Part shown: positions 9,287-18,628 of the stretch, piece by piece
Numbering within the stretch: the stretch's first letter is position 1
How the letters are laid out: the number at the start of each line of letters is the position of its first letter
Assembly: GCA_018241225.1 (NCBI GenBank)
Contig: JAFEEG010000010.1
Location: 416,052 to 480,051 of the forward strand
Length of the DNA stretch: 64,000 bases
Direction: 5' to 3'
Origin: Pseudomonadota bacterium
Lineage (GTDB): Bacteria; Pseudomonadota; Gammaproteobacteria; Burkholderiales; Burkholderiaceae_C
Program-made: the position numbers and the translations under genes
The notes under the pieces: generated by a model
Seen by the model: only the letters and a program-made list of their open reading frames with translations
What the model was told of the DNA's origin: nothing
Databases searched by the model: none

Positions 9287-10054
9287 TCAGCCTTCCGAGG
9301 ATGCGTTCAGCATGAAGAGCTTGCGTGTCACCAGCGTCATGCGGCCCTCGTCGCCGGTTTCGCGGCGTTCACATCCGACGTACTGGCGCCCCGGTGTTCG
9401 CAGGCGCTGCTCGCCGCGAAGCTCCAGGCACACCTCCACCGCCTGGACTGCCGGCCACATCTGCGCCGATTCGATCTCGCTGGCCAGCATGACGCGGACC
9501 CGGCTGCCCCAAAGAACGCGATAGCGCAGCTTGAACGACGCCACGCCACCGATGAGCGGCTGGTTCTGAGAGCCGGTCTTGCAGCCCAGGTTGCCCTTGG
9601 CATCCACCTGGAAGAGGGCTTGTGTCATGGCGCCAGGCGCTGCCTCGTGGCCGAGACAGTCGCGCTGCAAGCTCGGCAGGAGCGGGGGCGAGGTATGCAC
9701 GAGCAACAGGCTGTCGCTTGCGCCGGGTGCTCCTTCCGTGCCGTACACGCGGTTGGCGTCGGGTGCGAAAGCAGATGGCGAGGCGAACCGGAAGCTGGCC
9801 GTGCCGATGGGGCTGGCCTGCAGTTCGAGCGAGCCCGCAGAGCGGACTTGCCGCCCGATCGTGCGCAGCGCGTACGACGCCTGCTGCTGGAGCGCAGTCA
9901 TTTCGTGAATGGATGCGGCTGCGTCCCGGGCGATCATCAACGCCGCAATTGCCGCCGCCACAGCCAGGCCCGCCAGGGTCAGCGCGACCATCAGCTCAAT
10001 GAGCATCGTCCCGGCGCAATGCATCGGATTGCATGGAGCGCAATGCCTGGCCAT
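9287..10054 (-). CDS. pilW: Minor pilin PilW
   Basis: About 255 residues from the ATG at 10054, four bases after the pilV stop; alternative ATGs at 10072 and 10024 are possible. The prepilin site reads CAGTMLIELMVALTLAGLAV, with processing expected after Gly and Glu at +5. The long periplasmic part carries several cysteines (QRDCLGHE, LGCKTGSQ, CLELRGEQ). PilW is a minor pseudopilin-like subunit that, with PilV, PilX and PilY1, forms the initiation tip of type IV pili. Confidence 0.88.
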   Translation of the reverse strand: MARHCAPCNPMHCAGTMLIELMVALTLAGLAVAAAIAALMIARDAAASIHEMTALQQQASYALRTIGRQVRSAGSLELQASPIGTASFRFASPSAFAPDANRVYGTEGAPGASDSLLLVHTSPPLLPSLQRDCLGHEAAPGAMTQALFQVDAKGNLGCKTGSQNQPLIGGVASFKLRYRVLWGSRVRVMLASEIESAQMWPAVQAVEVCLELRGEQRLRTPGRQYVGCERRETGDEGRMTLVTRKLFMLNASSEG

Positions 10055-10058
10055 GCGC

Positions 10059-10580
10059 CTACGGATGGACATGGCCGAATTGACAGGCATGGCCGGCGGG
10101 ACAGGACGCGCCCGGCACCGCCAGTTCGAAGTCGTCGTCATTGCGCGCGCGCCACGCCACCATGACGCCCAGCAGGCGCGGCTGCGTCCCGGCCTGCGCC
10201 TCGGGGGAATCGAACACCGTGGCGTCGCCGTCCGGCAGCGCGCGGGCAACTTCGGATTTCCATTGGGCGAGATCCCATCGGACCAGTTGGTCCGTTGCGC
10301 AGGTCTGGGCCTCGCAATCGACGTCGGCCGCAGGCGTGGTGCGCCAAGCCATGCGGTAGCCGGCGAGTTCGTTGAAGCCCCGGGGGTTGGCGCGCACGCG
10401 CTCTGCCAGGTCGTCGATCAGGTGCAGGGCCTGTGCGCGTCGCAGCGCGCTTTCGCTGTCGGCCTGCGTGCGCAACTGCATGTAGACAAGTGTCAGGAGC
10501 GCGCCGCCCAGGACAGTGAGCGCGACCAGTGCCTCGAGCAGGGCGGCGCCTCTTGTTGTGCGGTTGCGCAGGCTCAGCAT
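10059..10580 (-). CDS. pilV: Minor pilin PilV
   Basis: 173 residues from the ATG at 10580. The leader MLSLRNRTTRG is followed by AALLEALVALTVLGGALL, a class III prepilin site with Glu at +5. The body has the PilV-type segment LIDDLAERVRANPRGFNELAGYR and a cysteine pair (DCEAQTCA). The start overlaps the true 3' end of fimT (stop at 10574-10576) by seven bases. The open frame extends upstream to 10826 but that part corresponds to fimT in another frame. Confidence 0.9.
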   Translation of the reverse strand: MLSLRNRTTRGAALLEALVALTVLGGALLTLVYMQLRTQADSESALRRAQALHLIDDLAERVRANPRGFNELAGYRMAWRTTPAADVDCEAQTCATDQLVRWDLAQWKSEVARALPDGDATVFDSPEAQAGTQPRLLGVMVAWRARNDDDFELAVPGASCPAGHACQFGHVHP

Positions 10581-11115
10581 CCGGAGTCGCCGGCATCGTC
10601 GGCGGTGATACGAATCCGGCCGCCCGCCGAGATGGCGATCGTGCGTGCCGAGGTGCGCGAGCACACCTTGAAGCTCAGTGCGCCCAACCCGGCGAGTTCG
10701 CCCCAGGCATCGAACCTGAGGGCGCCCAGGCTGCTGGTCTGGACGATCTCCAGGCCCGAGGGTGGTTGGCCGACGAAAGCAGCTCGTCGGCCTCGTCGCG
10801 TTTGCCGTTTTCATTGGCGTCGACAAAGGCTGCCCAGCCGCAGTCCCAATGCGAATTGCCCGAGCCAGCCGTGCAACCCTCCAGGTTGGACCGTGCGAGC
10901 GTGACGCCCCCTCCGCGCCGGAAGGCCTCTGCCCGCGCCGTGTAGAGGCTGCTGGTCAGCGTGTCGGCCGCGTTGCGCACCTTCCAGCGATCGGAAATGG
11001 CCGCAAAGCTCGGGGCGGCCAGGGCGATGAGCAATGCAAGCACGCAGCCGGCAACCAGCAATTCCAGCAGCACCAGACCGCGCGTGCGAATGGGCGCTTG
11101 GCTGCGCGCTTGCAT
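10574..11115 (-). pseudogene. fimT: FimT/GspH-type pseudopilin with apparent frameshift
   Basis: The first 120 or so codons encode a normal FimT/GspH pseudopilin: leader MQARSQAPIRTRG, helix LVLLELLVAGCVLALLIALA, then ISDRWKVRNAADTLTSSLYT and CGWAAFVDANENGKRDEADE. Near 10760 the frame turns to nonsense and stops at 10675. The continuation in a neighbouring frame is clearly the family's C-terminus: PSGLEIVQTSSLGALRFDAW, LSFKVCSRTS, and GRIRITADDAGDSGC, ending in a stop at 10574-10576 that overlaps the pilV start. Restoring one missing base in about 10745-10775 would give an intact protein of about 180 residues. This is either a real mutation or a sequencing/assembly error. Confidence 0.85.
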
Positions 11116-11244
11116 CGTCTCTTCCTCTCCCTATTTCTGGACGCATCCTAGGCGCCCAGGTCTTGGGTCGGCACGCGCCACCGCCTGTCGGTCGATTTCG
11201 GCCGGCGAAAGGTGGTTCGATGGAGGATGGAGACTTTTAAACGA

Positions 11245-11269
11245 ATTTGCCACCGAATTGGTGGCAAAT
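11245..11269 (-). terminator. Hairpin, probable terminator after glyA-nrdR
   Basis: Perfect 10-bp inverted repeat ATTTGCCACC / GGTGGCAAAT with a five-base loop, located 21 bases past the nrdR stop in the direction of transcription. On the minus strand it is followed by TCGTTTAAAAG, only a weak T run. The position between nrdR and fimT suits a terminator that separates the glyA-nrdR transcript from the pilin cluster. The rest of 11116-11290 shows no gene. Confidence 0.65.
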
Positions 11270-11290
11270 GATGCGAGCTGTTCGCTGTTG

Positions 11291-11734
11291 TTAGATGTCC
11301 CGCAACAACTGTCGGAACTCGTCAACGTCCTCGAAACTTCGGTAGACCGAGGCGAAGCGGACATAGGCCACCTTGTCCATCCGCTTGAGTTCGCGCATGA
11401 CCAGTTCGCCCAGCTTGTTGGATTCGATCTCGCGCAGCCCGCTGGCCAGCAGCTTCTGCTCTATGCGCAGCAGCGCGTTGTCGATCTGCTCGATGCTCAC
11501 CGGCCGCTTGCGCAGTGCCAGTGCCATCGATGCGCGCACCTTCGTCGCGTCGAAGTCGGCCCGGCGGCCATCCTTTTTCACGACGGCCGGGAAGGTGACT
11601 TCCGGCCGTTCGTAGGTGGTAAAGCGCTTGTCGCATGCACCGCATTGCCGACGGCGGCGCACGAAGTCGCCGTCTTCGGAAATGCGCGTTTCGACGACCT
11701 GCGTGTCGCCATGGCCGCAAAAAGGACACTTCAT
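11291..11734 (-). CDS. nrdR: Transcriptional repressor NrdR
   Basis: 147 residues, family length. N-terminal zinc ribbon with CPFC and CGAC pairs (residues 3-6 and about 31-34), then the ATP-cone domain starting [19 protein letters not shown] and ending [17 protein letters not shown]. NrdR senses ATP/dATP and represses ribonucleotide reductase genes by binding NrdR boxes. It lies 19 bases after glyA, the common proteobacterial glyA-nrdR pairing that links one-carbon and deoxynucleotide metabolism. Confidence 0.97.
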   Translation of the reverse strand: MKCPFCGHGDTQVVETRISEDGDFVRRRRQCGACDKRFTTYERPEVTFPAVVKKDGRRADFDATKVRASMALALRKRPVSIEQIDNALLRIEQKLLASGLREIESNKLGELVMRELKRMDKVAYVRFASVYRSFEDVDEFRQLLRDI

Positions 11735-11753
11735 GCGGCGCGCTCCCTGCCGG

Positions 11754-12998
11754 TCAGCGGTAGACGGGGAAGCGGCTGGTCAGGGCATTGACCTTGGCGC
11801 GCACCGCCGCGATGTTGGCCGCGTCGCGCGGGTTGTCCAGCACGTCGGCGATCAGGTTGGCCGTGATGCGCGCTTCCTCGTCCTTGAAGCCGCGGGTGGT
11901 CATGGCGGGGGTGCCAACGCGCACGCCGCTGGTGACCATCGGCTTTTCCGGGTCGTTGGGGATGGCGTTCTTGTTGATGGTCATGTGGGCGTCGCCCAGC
12001 ACGGCCTCGGCTTCCTTGCCGGTGATGCCCTTGGCGCGCAGGTCGACCAGCATGACGTGGCTCTGCGTGCCACCCGAGACGATGCGCAGGCCGCGCGACG
12101 TGAGCGTTTCGGCCACGATCTCGGCGTTCTTGACCACCTGTTGCTGGTAGGTCTTGAACTCGGGCGAGAGCGCTTCCTTGAAGGCCACCGCCTTGGCGGC
12201 GATGACGTGCATCAGCGGGCCGCCCTGCAGGCCGGGGAAGATGGCGCTGTTGATGGCCTTCTCGTGCTGCGACTTCATCAGGATGATGCCGCCGCGCGGG
12301 CCGCGCAGGCTCTTGTGGGTGGTGGAGGTGACCACGTCGGCGTGCGGCACGGGGTTGGGGTACACGCCCGCGGCGATCAGGCCGGCGTAGTGGGCCATGT
12401 CGACCATGAAGATGGCACCAACGTCCTTTGCAACCTTGGCAAAACGCTCGAAGTCGATGCGCAGCGAGTAGGCCGAGGCGCCAGCGATGATGAGCTTGGG
12501 CATGTGCTCATGCGCCTTGCGCTCCATCGCGTCGTAGTCGATCTCTTCCTTCTCGTTCAGGCCGTAGCTCACCACGTTGAACCACTTGCCGCTCATATTG
12601 AGAGGCATGCCGTGGGTCAGGTGGCCGCCTTCGGCCAGGCTCATGCCCATGATGGTGTCGCCGGGCTTGAGGAAGGCCAGCATGACGGCCTCGTTGGCAG
12701 AGGCGCCGCAATGGGGCTGCACGTTGGCAGCGTCGGCACCGAAGATCTGCTTGACGCGCTCGATGGCCAGCTGCTCGACCACGTCCACGTGCTCGCAGCC
12801 ACCGTAGTAGCGCTTGCCGGGGTAGCCCTCGGCGTACTTGTTGGTCAGCTGGGTGCCCTGGGCGGCCATGACGGCCGGGGAAGCATAGTTCTCGCTGGCG
12901 ATCAGCTCGATGTGTTCTTCCTGGCGCTTGTGCTCGGCCTGAATGGCGGCCCAGACTTCAGGATCGGTCTCGTTGACCAGGATGTTGCGTTGGTACAT
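11754..12998 (-). CDS. glyA: Serine hydroxymethyltransferase
   Basis: 414 residues, normal length. It interconverts serine and glycine with tetrahydrofolate, supplying methylene-THF. Key features: [20 protein letters not shown], and the PLP lysine in [17 protein letters not shown] around residue 225. N-terminal [19 protein letters not shown] is the substrate-binding signature. Transcribed with nrdR. The 235-base gap upstream (12999-13233) shows no gene; I could not recognise a riboswitch there. Confidence 0.98.
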   Translation of the reverse strand: MYQRNILVNETDPEVWAAIQAEHKRQEEHIELIASENYASPAVMAAQGTQLTNKYAEGYPGKRYYGGCEHVDVVEQLAIERVKQIFGADAANVQPHCGASANEAVMLAFLKPGDTIMGMSLAEGGHLTHGMPLNMSGKWFNVVSYGLNEKEEIDYDAMERKAHEHMPKLIIAGASAYSLRIDFERFAKVAKDVGAIFMVDMAHYAGLIAAGVYPNPVPHADVVTSTTHKSLRGPRGGIILMKSQHEKAINSAIFPGLQGGPLMHVIAAKAVAFKEALSPEFKTYQQQVVKNAEIVAETLTSRGLRIVSGGTQSHVMLVDLRAKGITGKEAEAVLGDAHMTINKNAIPNDPEKPMVTSGVRVGTPAMTTRGFKDEEARITANLIADVLDNPRDAANIAAVRAKVNALTSRFPVYR

Positions 12999-13233
12999 GG
13001 CAGTCCTTCGGGAAGGTTCTTAAGGCGTCGGATCCCTGTTTACGCTCAAACAAGGGCTGCCCAGGCGAACGGCTGAACACCCGCAGATGCAGGTGGCACG
13101 CTTCCCAGTGGTTTTCCCACGTCAGCGCAAGCGTTCCGGCGAGAACCTGATGGTTTGCGGAGCGCGGCGCCTATCGCCAGTCGCGTACGTCGCCGAGTTT
13201 ATCCGAGCTCGGCGGCGCAGGTGCGCAAGAGGT

Positions 13234-14094
13234 TCAAGAATCGGCGGCGACCATGGCCACCTTCTGGCCGCCCTCGGGGCCGGTCTTGGCGTCGGTCGTG
13301 GTGGGCGCCGCAGGCGCGGCGGGTTGCTGCACGCGCAGCGCGGGCGCCGCGGGCGTGATGGTGGGCACGTTGCGTCCGCCCGCGACCTGGCGCAGGCGCT
13401 CGTGTTCGGCCATGACCTTGGCCGCATAGCCGCCGTCGCTGGGCAGGTTGGCTGCGCCGACGTAGTAGCGCAGGCCGCCCTCGACGGACCCAGCGCGGGA
13501 GATGCATTCCATCAACACCTTCACGCCTACGCGCATGTTGGTGACCGGGTCGAAAGCCGTGAGAGTGCCGCCGGCGGGCTCGTACTTGTCGCCGTGCACG
13601 CGGGTCATGACCTGCATGAGGCCCTGGGCGCCGACCTGGCTCTGTGCAAAGGGGTTGAAGCTGGATTCGACGGCCACGATGGCCAGGATCAGGGTGGGGT
13701 CGAGCTTGGTGCGCTTGCCCAGGTCGTAGGCCTCGGCCACCAGCACGCTCAGCGGCTCGGCAGCCACGCTGTATTTCTTGCTCAGCCAATACGCGACAGC
13801 GGCCTGCTGCTTGGGCAGGTCTTGCGGAAGCGCAGCCGTGGTGCGCTCGATGGCGCTGGGCTCCAGGTCCACCATCGGGGCTTCGGGCACCGGGCGGCGC
13901 GACTGGAGCCAGCCCATGAGCTGCTCCTCGCCGGACTGGCGCAGGTCGGGCCGTGCCACCAGCGCAAGCGCGGCGAACACGGTGGCCAGGCCAAGCAGGG
14001 CAAAGCCGTTGTGGGTAATTTCGAAAAAGCCGTCGGCCACGTCGGACACAACGGTCCGCAGCCCTTGGGCTGTGGCTGATAACGCCTGTTTCAT
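13234..14094 (-). CDS. Membrane-anchored lytic transglycosylase (SLT domain)
   Basis: 286 residues. One N-terminal membrane segment (about 28-46, FALLGLATVFAALALVA) places the rest in the periplasm. The SLT catalytic domain starts near residue 125: LDPTLILAIVAVESSFNPFA, with the catalytic Glu in AVESSF, then GAQGLMQVM and GLRYYVGAANL. It should cleave the glycan strand of peptidoglycan to 1,6-anhydro ends. The C-terminus is Ala/Pro-rich. No partner gene is coupled to it; the upstream region to 14425 is non-coding. Confidence 0.87.
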   Translation of the reverse strand: MKQALSATAQGLRTVVSDVADGFFEITHNGFALLGLATVFAALALVARPDLRQSGEEQLMGWLQSRRPVPEAPMVDLEPSAIERTTAALPQDLPKQQAAVAYWLSKKYSVAAEPLSVLVAEAYDLGKRTKLDPTLILAIVAVESSFNPFAQSQVGAQGLMQVMTRVHGDKYEPAGGTLTAFDPVTNMRVGVKVLMECISRAGSVEGGLRYYVGAANLPSDGGYAAKVMAEHERLRQVAGGRNVPTITPAAPALRVQQPAAPAAPTTTDAKTGPEGGQKVAMVAADS

Positions 14095-14425
14095 CGCTCT
14101 TCCTTTCTTATGCAGCGTCCGATACCGACGCCACTCGAAAGTGGCAGCAGAGACAGGCGGCGCGCGGATTGGTAACTATCAGGTCCGCGCGAGAGTGGGG
14201 AGTAAGAGCGCGGTCGCCTGATATTCAGCTTGTGATCAAAAAGTTCGCAAGCGGCGGATTCAATGAAGCCCGGTGCAAGACTGGCACGTCAGGGCAGCGG
14301 GGATTCTAGGAGGGCCTACATACCCGGTCAAGAATATAGATATTCTACTTCATTGCAAAAAGTATCTTATGTGCAGTCTGGAAAAGACCTTGAATCGAAT
14401 CCTCCCAGCCCATTGAAAACTCGAT
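14095..14425. other. Intergenic region without recognised gene
   Basis: A 331-base gap between the divergent transglycosylase gene and the candidate leader RNA. The part from about 14310 to 14425 is clearly richer in A/T than the surrounding DNA, as expected for promoters. I see no tRNA, no conserved ORF and no strong hairpin here. Confidence 0.6.
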
Positions 14426-14454
14426 TTGCAATGGCTTCGAAGCGCGCCTAACCT
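14426..14454 (+). promoter_or_regulatory. Candidate sigma-70 promoter
   Basis: TTGCAA at 14426-14431 and TAACCT at 14449-14454, separated by 17 bases. Matches to the consensus are partial (4/6 and 3/6), but spacing is ideal and transcription would begin near 14460, exactly at the first hairpin of the structured RNA. This is inference from sequence only. Confidence 0.4.
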
Positions 14455-14460
14455 ACGGAT

Positions 14461-14672
14461 GCCTGAACGTTTCAGGCGCTCGCCAAGGTCCGGCAGCCAA
14501 GGGGTATCTCATCTCGCGGCACCGCGGTCGCGGCCTAAGCGGTGGCAATCTCTTGCTGCCAGCGCGTGCGGAACGAATCCACTTCCGCTCGGGCGAAAAG
14601 ATGGCATGAGCCTGGGGCTCGCCATCGAGCCCGGTTGCACGACGTCCAGTCAGCAACCGGGCTTTCTTTTTT
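14461..14672 (+). ncRNA. Candidate structured RNA: small RNA or 5' attenuator leader of the DUF748 gene
   Basis: About 212 bases with many compact stems and no plausible protein. In order: hairpin GCCTGAACGTTTCAGGC at 14461-14477; a long-range stem between GGCAGCCAAG (about 14493-14502) and CTTGCTGCC (about 14552-14560) with one bulge; GCGGAA/TTCCGC flanking about 14568-14588; a two-part hairpin at 14600-14626 with outer arms GATGGC/GCCATC and inner arms GAGCC/GGCTC; finally the terminator at 14628-14672. Because only 31 bases separate the terminator from the DUF748 start codon, the RNA may be a leader that controls read-through. I cannot assign it to a known RNA family. Confidence 0.5.
14628..14672 (+). 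terminator. Strong intrinsic terminator
   Basis: Perfect 11-bp arms AGCCCGGTTGC (14628-14638) and GCAACCGGGCT (14653-14663), 14-base loop, followed directly by TTCTTTTTTCT. This is the strongest Rho-independent terminator in the window. It points rightward and lies 31 bases before the ATG at 14704, so it either ends a small RNA or attenuates the DUF748 transcript. Confidence 0.85.
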
Positions 14673-14703
14673 CTCCATTGCATTTGCGGCACACTCGCCG
14701 CCA

Positions 14704-17700
14704 ATGAAAGCTGTCACTCTCAAAGAACTCCAAGAAAACAAGTGGGTCCGGCGCGGGGTTGTCGCCCTGGCAGTTCTCCTCACGCTATGGGCCATAGCGT
14801 GGGCCGCGGTGCCGCCCATCCTGAAGAGCCAGGTGCAGAAGATCGCCAGCGAGAAGCTGGGCCGGCAAGTCACCTTGGGGGAGGTCAGCTTCAAGCCCTG
14901 GACGCTGGAGCTGGCGGTGAACGACCTGCGCATCGCCAGCGCGGACGGCAGCCACTCGGAAGTGGACATAGGCCGGCTCTACGTCGACGCCGAGCTGCAG
15001 TCGATCCTGCGGCTGGCGCCGGTGGTGGATGCGGTCACCATCGAGCGGCCCAAGCTCAGTGTCGCGCGCAACAAGGACGGCAGCTATGACTTCGACGACA
15101 TCCTCAAGCGCCTGGCCAGCGAACCCGAAAAGCCCAAGGCCGAGCCCGCGCGCTTTGCCATCTACAACATCCAGATCATTGGCGGCGAGGCCGACTTCGA
15201 CGACCAGGCCATCGGGCTCAAGCATGAGTTGCGCGAGCTGACGCTGCGCGTTCCCTTCCTGAGCAGCTTTGCCTCGCAGCGCGACGTGAAGGTGCAACCC
15301 AAGCTGGCCTTCAAGCTCAATGGCAGTGCCTTCGATTCAGATGCCGAGGCCACCCCATTTGCCGAGGTACGTGCGGCCGACGGCCGGGTGCGCATTACCG
15401 ACCTGGACCTGTCGGGTTTTCTCAAGTACGCGCCGCGCGATCAACTGGCCAAGCTGGCCGGCGGCAAGCTCGACGCCGATCTGAAGGTCGACTTCAAGCA
15501 GGGGGCGGCGGAAGGGCTGGTCATCACGGGCCAGGTGGAGTTTCGGGACACCAAGGTGCTGGATGCCCGCGAAAAGGACCTGCTGGCCTTCGAGTCGCTC
15601 AAGCTCGGCTTGGCCAACGTGCGGCCGCTGGAGGGTCTCGTTCACCTGAGCGAGGTGGCGCTCAAGGCGCCGAACCTGGCAATCACCCGGCAGGCCAACG
15701 GCAGGCTCAACCTGCAGCCGGTCGATCCGGCCGAAAGCGCCGGCAAGGCGCCGGAAGTCTCCAGGCCCGTGGCCGAGGCGGCCAAGGGCGCGGTCGAGAA
15801 GAAGACCTGGACGATACAGGTCGACAAGATCGACCTGCAGGCCGGCAAGGCCGCCTGGCGCGACGAGACCCTGGCGCCTGCCGCCGTTGCGGAGCTGGGG
15901 CAGCTGGACCTTCACGCCGAGGGGGTGGCCTGGCCCATGGAAAAGCCCGCGTCCTTCAACGGCTCCACCGTCCTGGGCGGCGGCACCATCAAGTTCAAGG
16001 GCGAGGCGACCGACAAGCAGGCGAAGGTGGAAACCGAGATCGGTGAGCTGCCGCTGTCGGTGGCGGCGCCCTACCTGGCGCAGCAACTCGAGCCCACGGT
16101 CAACGGCAAGCTGGGCGGCAAGATCGAGCTGGCCTGGAACAACCCCGAGCTGCAGGTCAACGTCACGCAGTTTTCGGTGGATGGCCTGGCACTGGCCCAG
16201 GGCAAGGCTTCGCTGGCCAGTGTTGGCCGCCTCGAAGTGGCTGATGCCAAGGTCGATCTGTCCAAGCGCACGGTGAGCGTGGCCAGCCTCAGCGTGAGCA
16301 AGCCGCAGGTCAAGGTCGAACGCGGCAGCGACAAGCGGTGGATGTTCGAGAGCTGGCGCAAGTCGGCGGCTGCGCCCAATGGCGCGAAGCCCGCGCCTGC
16401 CAAGGGCAATGGCAACGGCAAAGCAAACGGTGGCGCGGACAGCGCTGCCTGGCAGGTTTCGCTCGCCAGCCTGTCGGTGGACGGCGGCGTGGTCGGCTTC
16501 AGCGACAAGGCCAATGAAAAGACGCCGGTCGAGGTGGAGTTCAACAACCTGGGCGTGAAGGCGCAGCAGCTGACGCTGGACGGCACCAAGGCCTCGCCCA
16601 TCGAGGTGTCGGGCCGAATTGCCTCGGGGCGGCGCGCCGATCCGGGCCGCTTCTCGTACAAGGGAAAGATCGCGCTCAAGCCCATGGCCACCGAGGGCCA
16701 GGTCGACCTGAACTCGCTGCCGGTGCATGCCTTCAAGGCCTACTTTGCCGACCAGGCGCCCAACGTCGACCTGCGCCGCTTCTATCTCAGCTATAAGGGC
16801 AGCGTGCAATACGCCGCCGAGTCGGCCGGCCCCAAGGTGAGCCTGGCCGGCGATACCGCGCTGGAAGACGTGCGGGTCAACAGCGCGTTGCTGGCCCAGG
16901 TCGGCGGGCCGCGCGAGAGCGGTGCCAGCCGGTTGCTGTCCTGGAAGTCGCTCACGCTGCGTGGCGTCAAGTTCAACATGGTGCCCAGCAAGCCGTTCTC
17001 CCTGGACGTGCGCGACACCGCGCTGGTCGACCTGTTTGCCCGCGTGGTCATCGACGAGACCGGAACGCTGCACCTGCAGGACCTGGCCAGCCGGCAACCG
17101 ATCGACATCGGCAAGCCCGGGGACGCCAAGACCGATGGCCAGCCGGCCCAACCCGCTCAGCCAGCACAGACCCGCAAGAAGCTGTTCGGCAGCGGAACGG
17201 TCACCAAGTCGCCCCAGCCGGTGGCGCCGGGCGGCCGCTCCGCACCCGCCGAGCTCATGGTGGGTGGCGACGCCGCGCCGAAGGCTGCCGCGGCCACGCC
17301 GGCGCCTGCGGCGGCCGATACCGGCCCCAAGCCGACGATCAATTTCGGGCCGATCGCGCTGGTCAATGCGCGCATCGACTTCAACGACCACTTCATCAAG
17401 CCCAACTATTCGGCGGACCTGAGCGAACTCACGGGCAAGCTCAGCGCCTTCTCCTCTCAGCCGGTGGACGGCAAGGCGGCCTTGGCCGACCTGGAACTGC
17501 GCGGCAAGGCGCAGCAGACGGCGTCGCTGGAGATCACCGGCAAGCTCAATCCGCTGGCCAAGCCGCTGGAACTCGACGTCACCGCGAAGATGCGAGACCT
17601 GGAACTCGCGCCCCTGTCGCCTTATTCGGGGCGCTACGTGGGCTACGGCATCGAGCGCGGCAAGCTGAGCGTGGACCTCAACTACAAGGTCGAGCCCGAC

Positions 17701-18531
17701 GGGCGCCTCACGGCGACCAACAAGCTGGTGCTCAACCAGCTCACCTTCAGCGAAGAGCAGGTGCCGGGGGCCGAGCGCACCTTGCCGGTGAAGTTCGCCA
17801 TGGCGCTGCTGGCCGACCGCAACGGCGTGGTGGACATCGACCTGCCGCTGTCGGGCTCCATCAACGACCCGCAGTTCAGCCTGGCGCCCCTGATCTGGAA
17901 GGGCATCGTCAACCTCATCGTCAAGGCGGTGACTTCGCCGGTGGCCCTGTTCACCGGCGGAGGCGGCGGCTCGGGCGGCGAATCGAACATCATCGCCTTC
18001 GACGCGGGCAGCGACGACCTCACGCCGCAAGCCAAGGAAAGCCTGGACAAGGTCGCCAAGGCGCTGACCGAACGCCCCACCTTGCGCATGACGGTGGTGG
18101 GCACGGCCGACCTCGAGAAGGAACGCAGCGCCTACCAGCGCCAGCGCCTGCGCGAGATGGCACAGGCCGAGAAGCGCCGCGACGCGGTGCGCGCCGGCAA
18201 GCCTGCAGACCAGGTCAGCCCGGTGACCGATGCCGAGTATCCGGAGCTGATCACCTCCGTCTACAAGCGCGCCGATTTCAGCAAGCCGCGCAACATGGTG
18301 GGGCTCACCCGCAGCCTGCCGATCAAGGAAATGGAAGACCTGCTCATCGCCAACATGACGGTGAACGAGGAGTCGATCCGCAACCTGGCGGTGCAGCGCG
18401 GCGTGGTCGTGCGCGACTACCTGCTCGAGCAGAAATTGCCGGCCGAGCGCCTGTTCCTGGGCGCGGTGAATACCAAGGCCAGCGGCAACGACTGGAAGCC
18501 CGGCGCCGAGCTCAAACTCGACGCGCGTTGA
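14704..18531 (+). CDS. DUF748 (AsmA-like) envelope protein
   Basis: 1275 residues. N-terminal membrane anchor at about residues 19-37 (GVVALAVLLTLWAIAWAAV), then a long periplasmic part of repeating beta-rich AsmA/DUF748 units: LGRQVTLGEVSFKPWTLEL near residue 50, PLSPYSGRYVGYGIERGKLS and LPLSGSINDPQFSLAPLIWK in the C-terminal third. After residue about 1090 comes an OmpA-like tail: IIAFDAGSDDLTPQAKESL and ALTERPTLRMTVVGTAD. AsmA-superfamily proteins are thought to bridge inner and outer membranes and move phospholipids; the exact role of DUF748 members is not known to me. No clear ribosome binding site precedes the ATG. Confidence 0.9.
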   Translation: MKAVTLKELQENKWVRRGVVALAVLLTLWAIAWAAVPPILKSQVQKIASEKLGRQVTLGEVSFKPWTLELAVNDLRIASADGSHSEVDIGRLYVDAELQSILRLAPVVDAVTIERPKLSVARNKDGSYDFDDILKRLASEPEKPKAEPARFAIYNIQIIGGEADFDDQAIGLKHELRELTLRVPFLSSFASQRDVKVQPKLAFKLNGSAFDSDAEATPFAEVRAADGRVRITDLDLSGFLKYAPRDQLAKLAGGKLDADLKVDFKQGAAEGLVITGQVEFRDTKVLDAREKDLLAFESLKLGLANVRPLEGLVHLSEVALKAPNLAITRQANGRLNLQPVDPAESAGKAPEVSRPVAEAAKGAVEKKTWTIQVDKIDLQAGKAAWRDETLAPAAVAELGQLDLHAEGVAWPMEKPASFNGSTVLGGGTIKFKGEATDKQAKVETEIGELPLSVAAPYLAQQLEPTVNGKLGGKIELAWNNPELQVNVTQFSVDGLALAQGKASLASVGRLEVADAKVDLSKRTVSVASLSVSKPQVKVERGSDKRWMFESWRKSAAAPNGAKPAPAKGNGNGKANGGADSAAWQVSLASLSVDGGVVGFSDKANEKTPVEVEFNNLGVKAQQLTLDGTKASPIEVSGRIASGRRADPGRFSYKGKIALKPMATEGQVDLNSLPVHAFKAYFADQAPNVDLRRFYLSYKGSVQYAAESAGPKVSLAGDTALEDVRVNSALLAQVGGPRESGASRLLSWKSLTLRGVKFNMVPSKPFSLDVRDTALVDLFARVVIDETGTLHLQDLASRQPIDIGKPGDAKTDGQPAQPAQPAQTRKKLFGSGTVTKSPQPVAPGGRSAPAELMVGGDAAPKAAAATPAPAAADTGPKPTINFGPIALVNARIDFNDHFIKPNYSADLSELTGKLSAFSSQPVDGKAALADLELRGKAQQTASLEITGKLNPLAKPLELDVTAKMRDLELAPLSPYSGRYVGYGIERGKLSVDLNYKVEPDGRLTATNKLVLNQLTFSEEQVPGAERTLPVKFAMALLADRNGVVDIDLPLSGSINDPQFSLAPLIWKGIVNLIVKAVTSPVALFTGGGGGSGGESNIIAFDAGSDDLTPQAKESLDKVAKALTERPTLRMTVVGTADLEKERSAYQRQRLREMAQAEKRRDAVRAGKPADQVSPVTDAEYPELITSVYKRADFSKPRNMVGLTRSLPIKEMEDLLIANMTVNEESIRNLAVQRGVVVRDYLLEQKLPAERLFLGAVNTKASGNDWKPGAELKLDAR

Positions 18532-18628
18532 GCGCTCGCCCCGGGTCGGTCAAAATGGAGGGCTGCGCCGGAAATTCCGGCGCGTTTCCATTTGTGTATT
18601 CCAGAGATCCACCAGAAGACTTCTCGCT

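Noticed and set aside
12999-13233. Glycine or other riboswitch upstream of glyA
   Set aside because: I could not recognise a conserved aptamer core by eye in this stretch; no support beyond the gene's function.
14475-14510. Resemblance of AGGTCCGG...CAGCCAAGG to the apical core of SRP (4.5S) RNA
   Set aside because: The tetraloop and GGAAGGAAGC part between the two matching pieces is absent, so the SRP helix 8 cannot form; treated as chance.
14461-14672. 6S RNA as identity for the structured region
   Set aside because: The 5' end folds on itself instead of pairing with the 3' end, and the 3' end is a terminator; the long closing stem of 6S RNA is missing.
15337-18030. Long minus-strand open frame opposite the DUF748 gene
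   Set aside because: Shadow frame; the plus-strand protein has a membrane anchor and family motifs while the minus translation is low-complexity.
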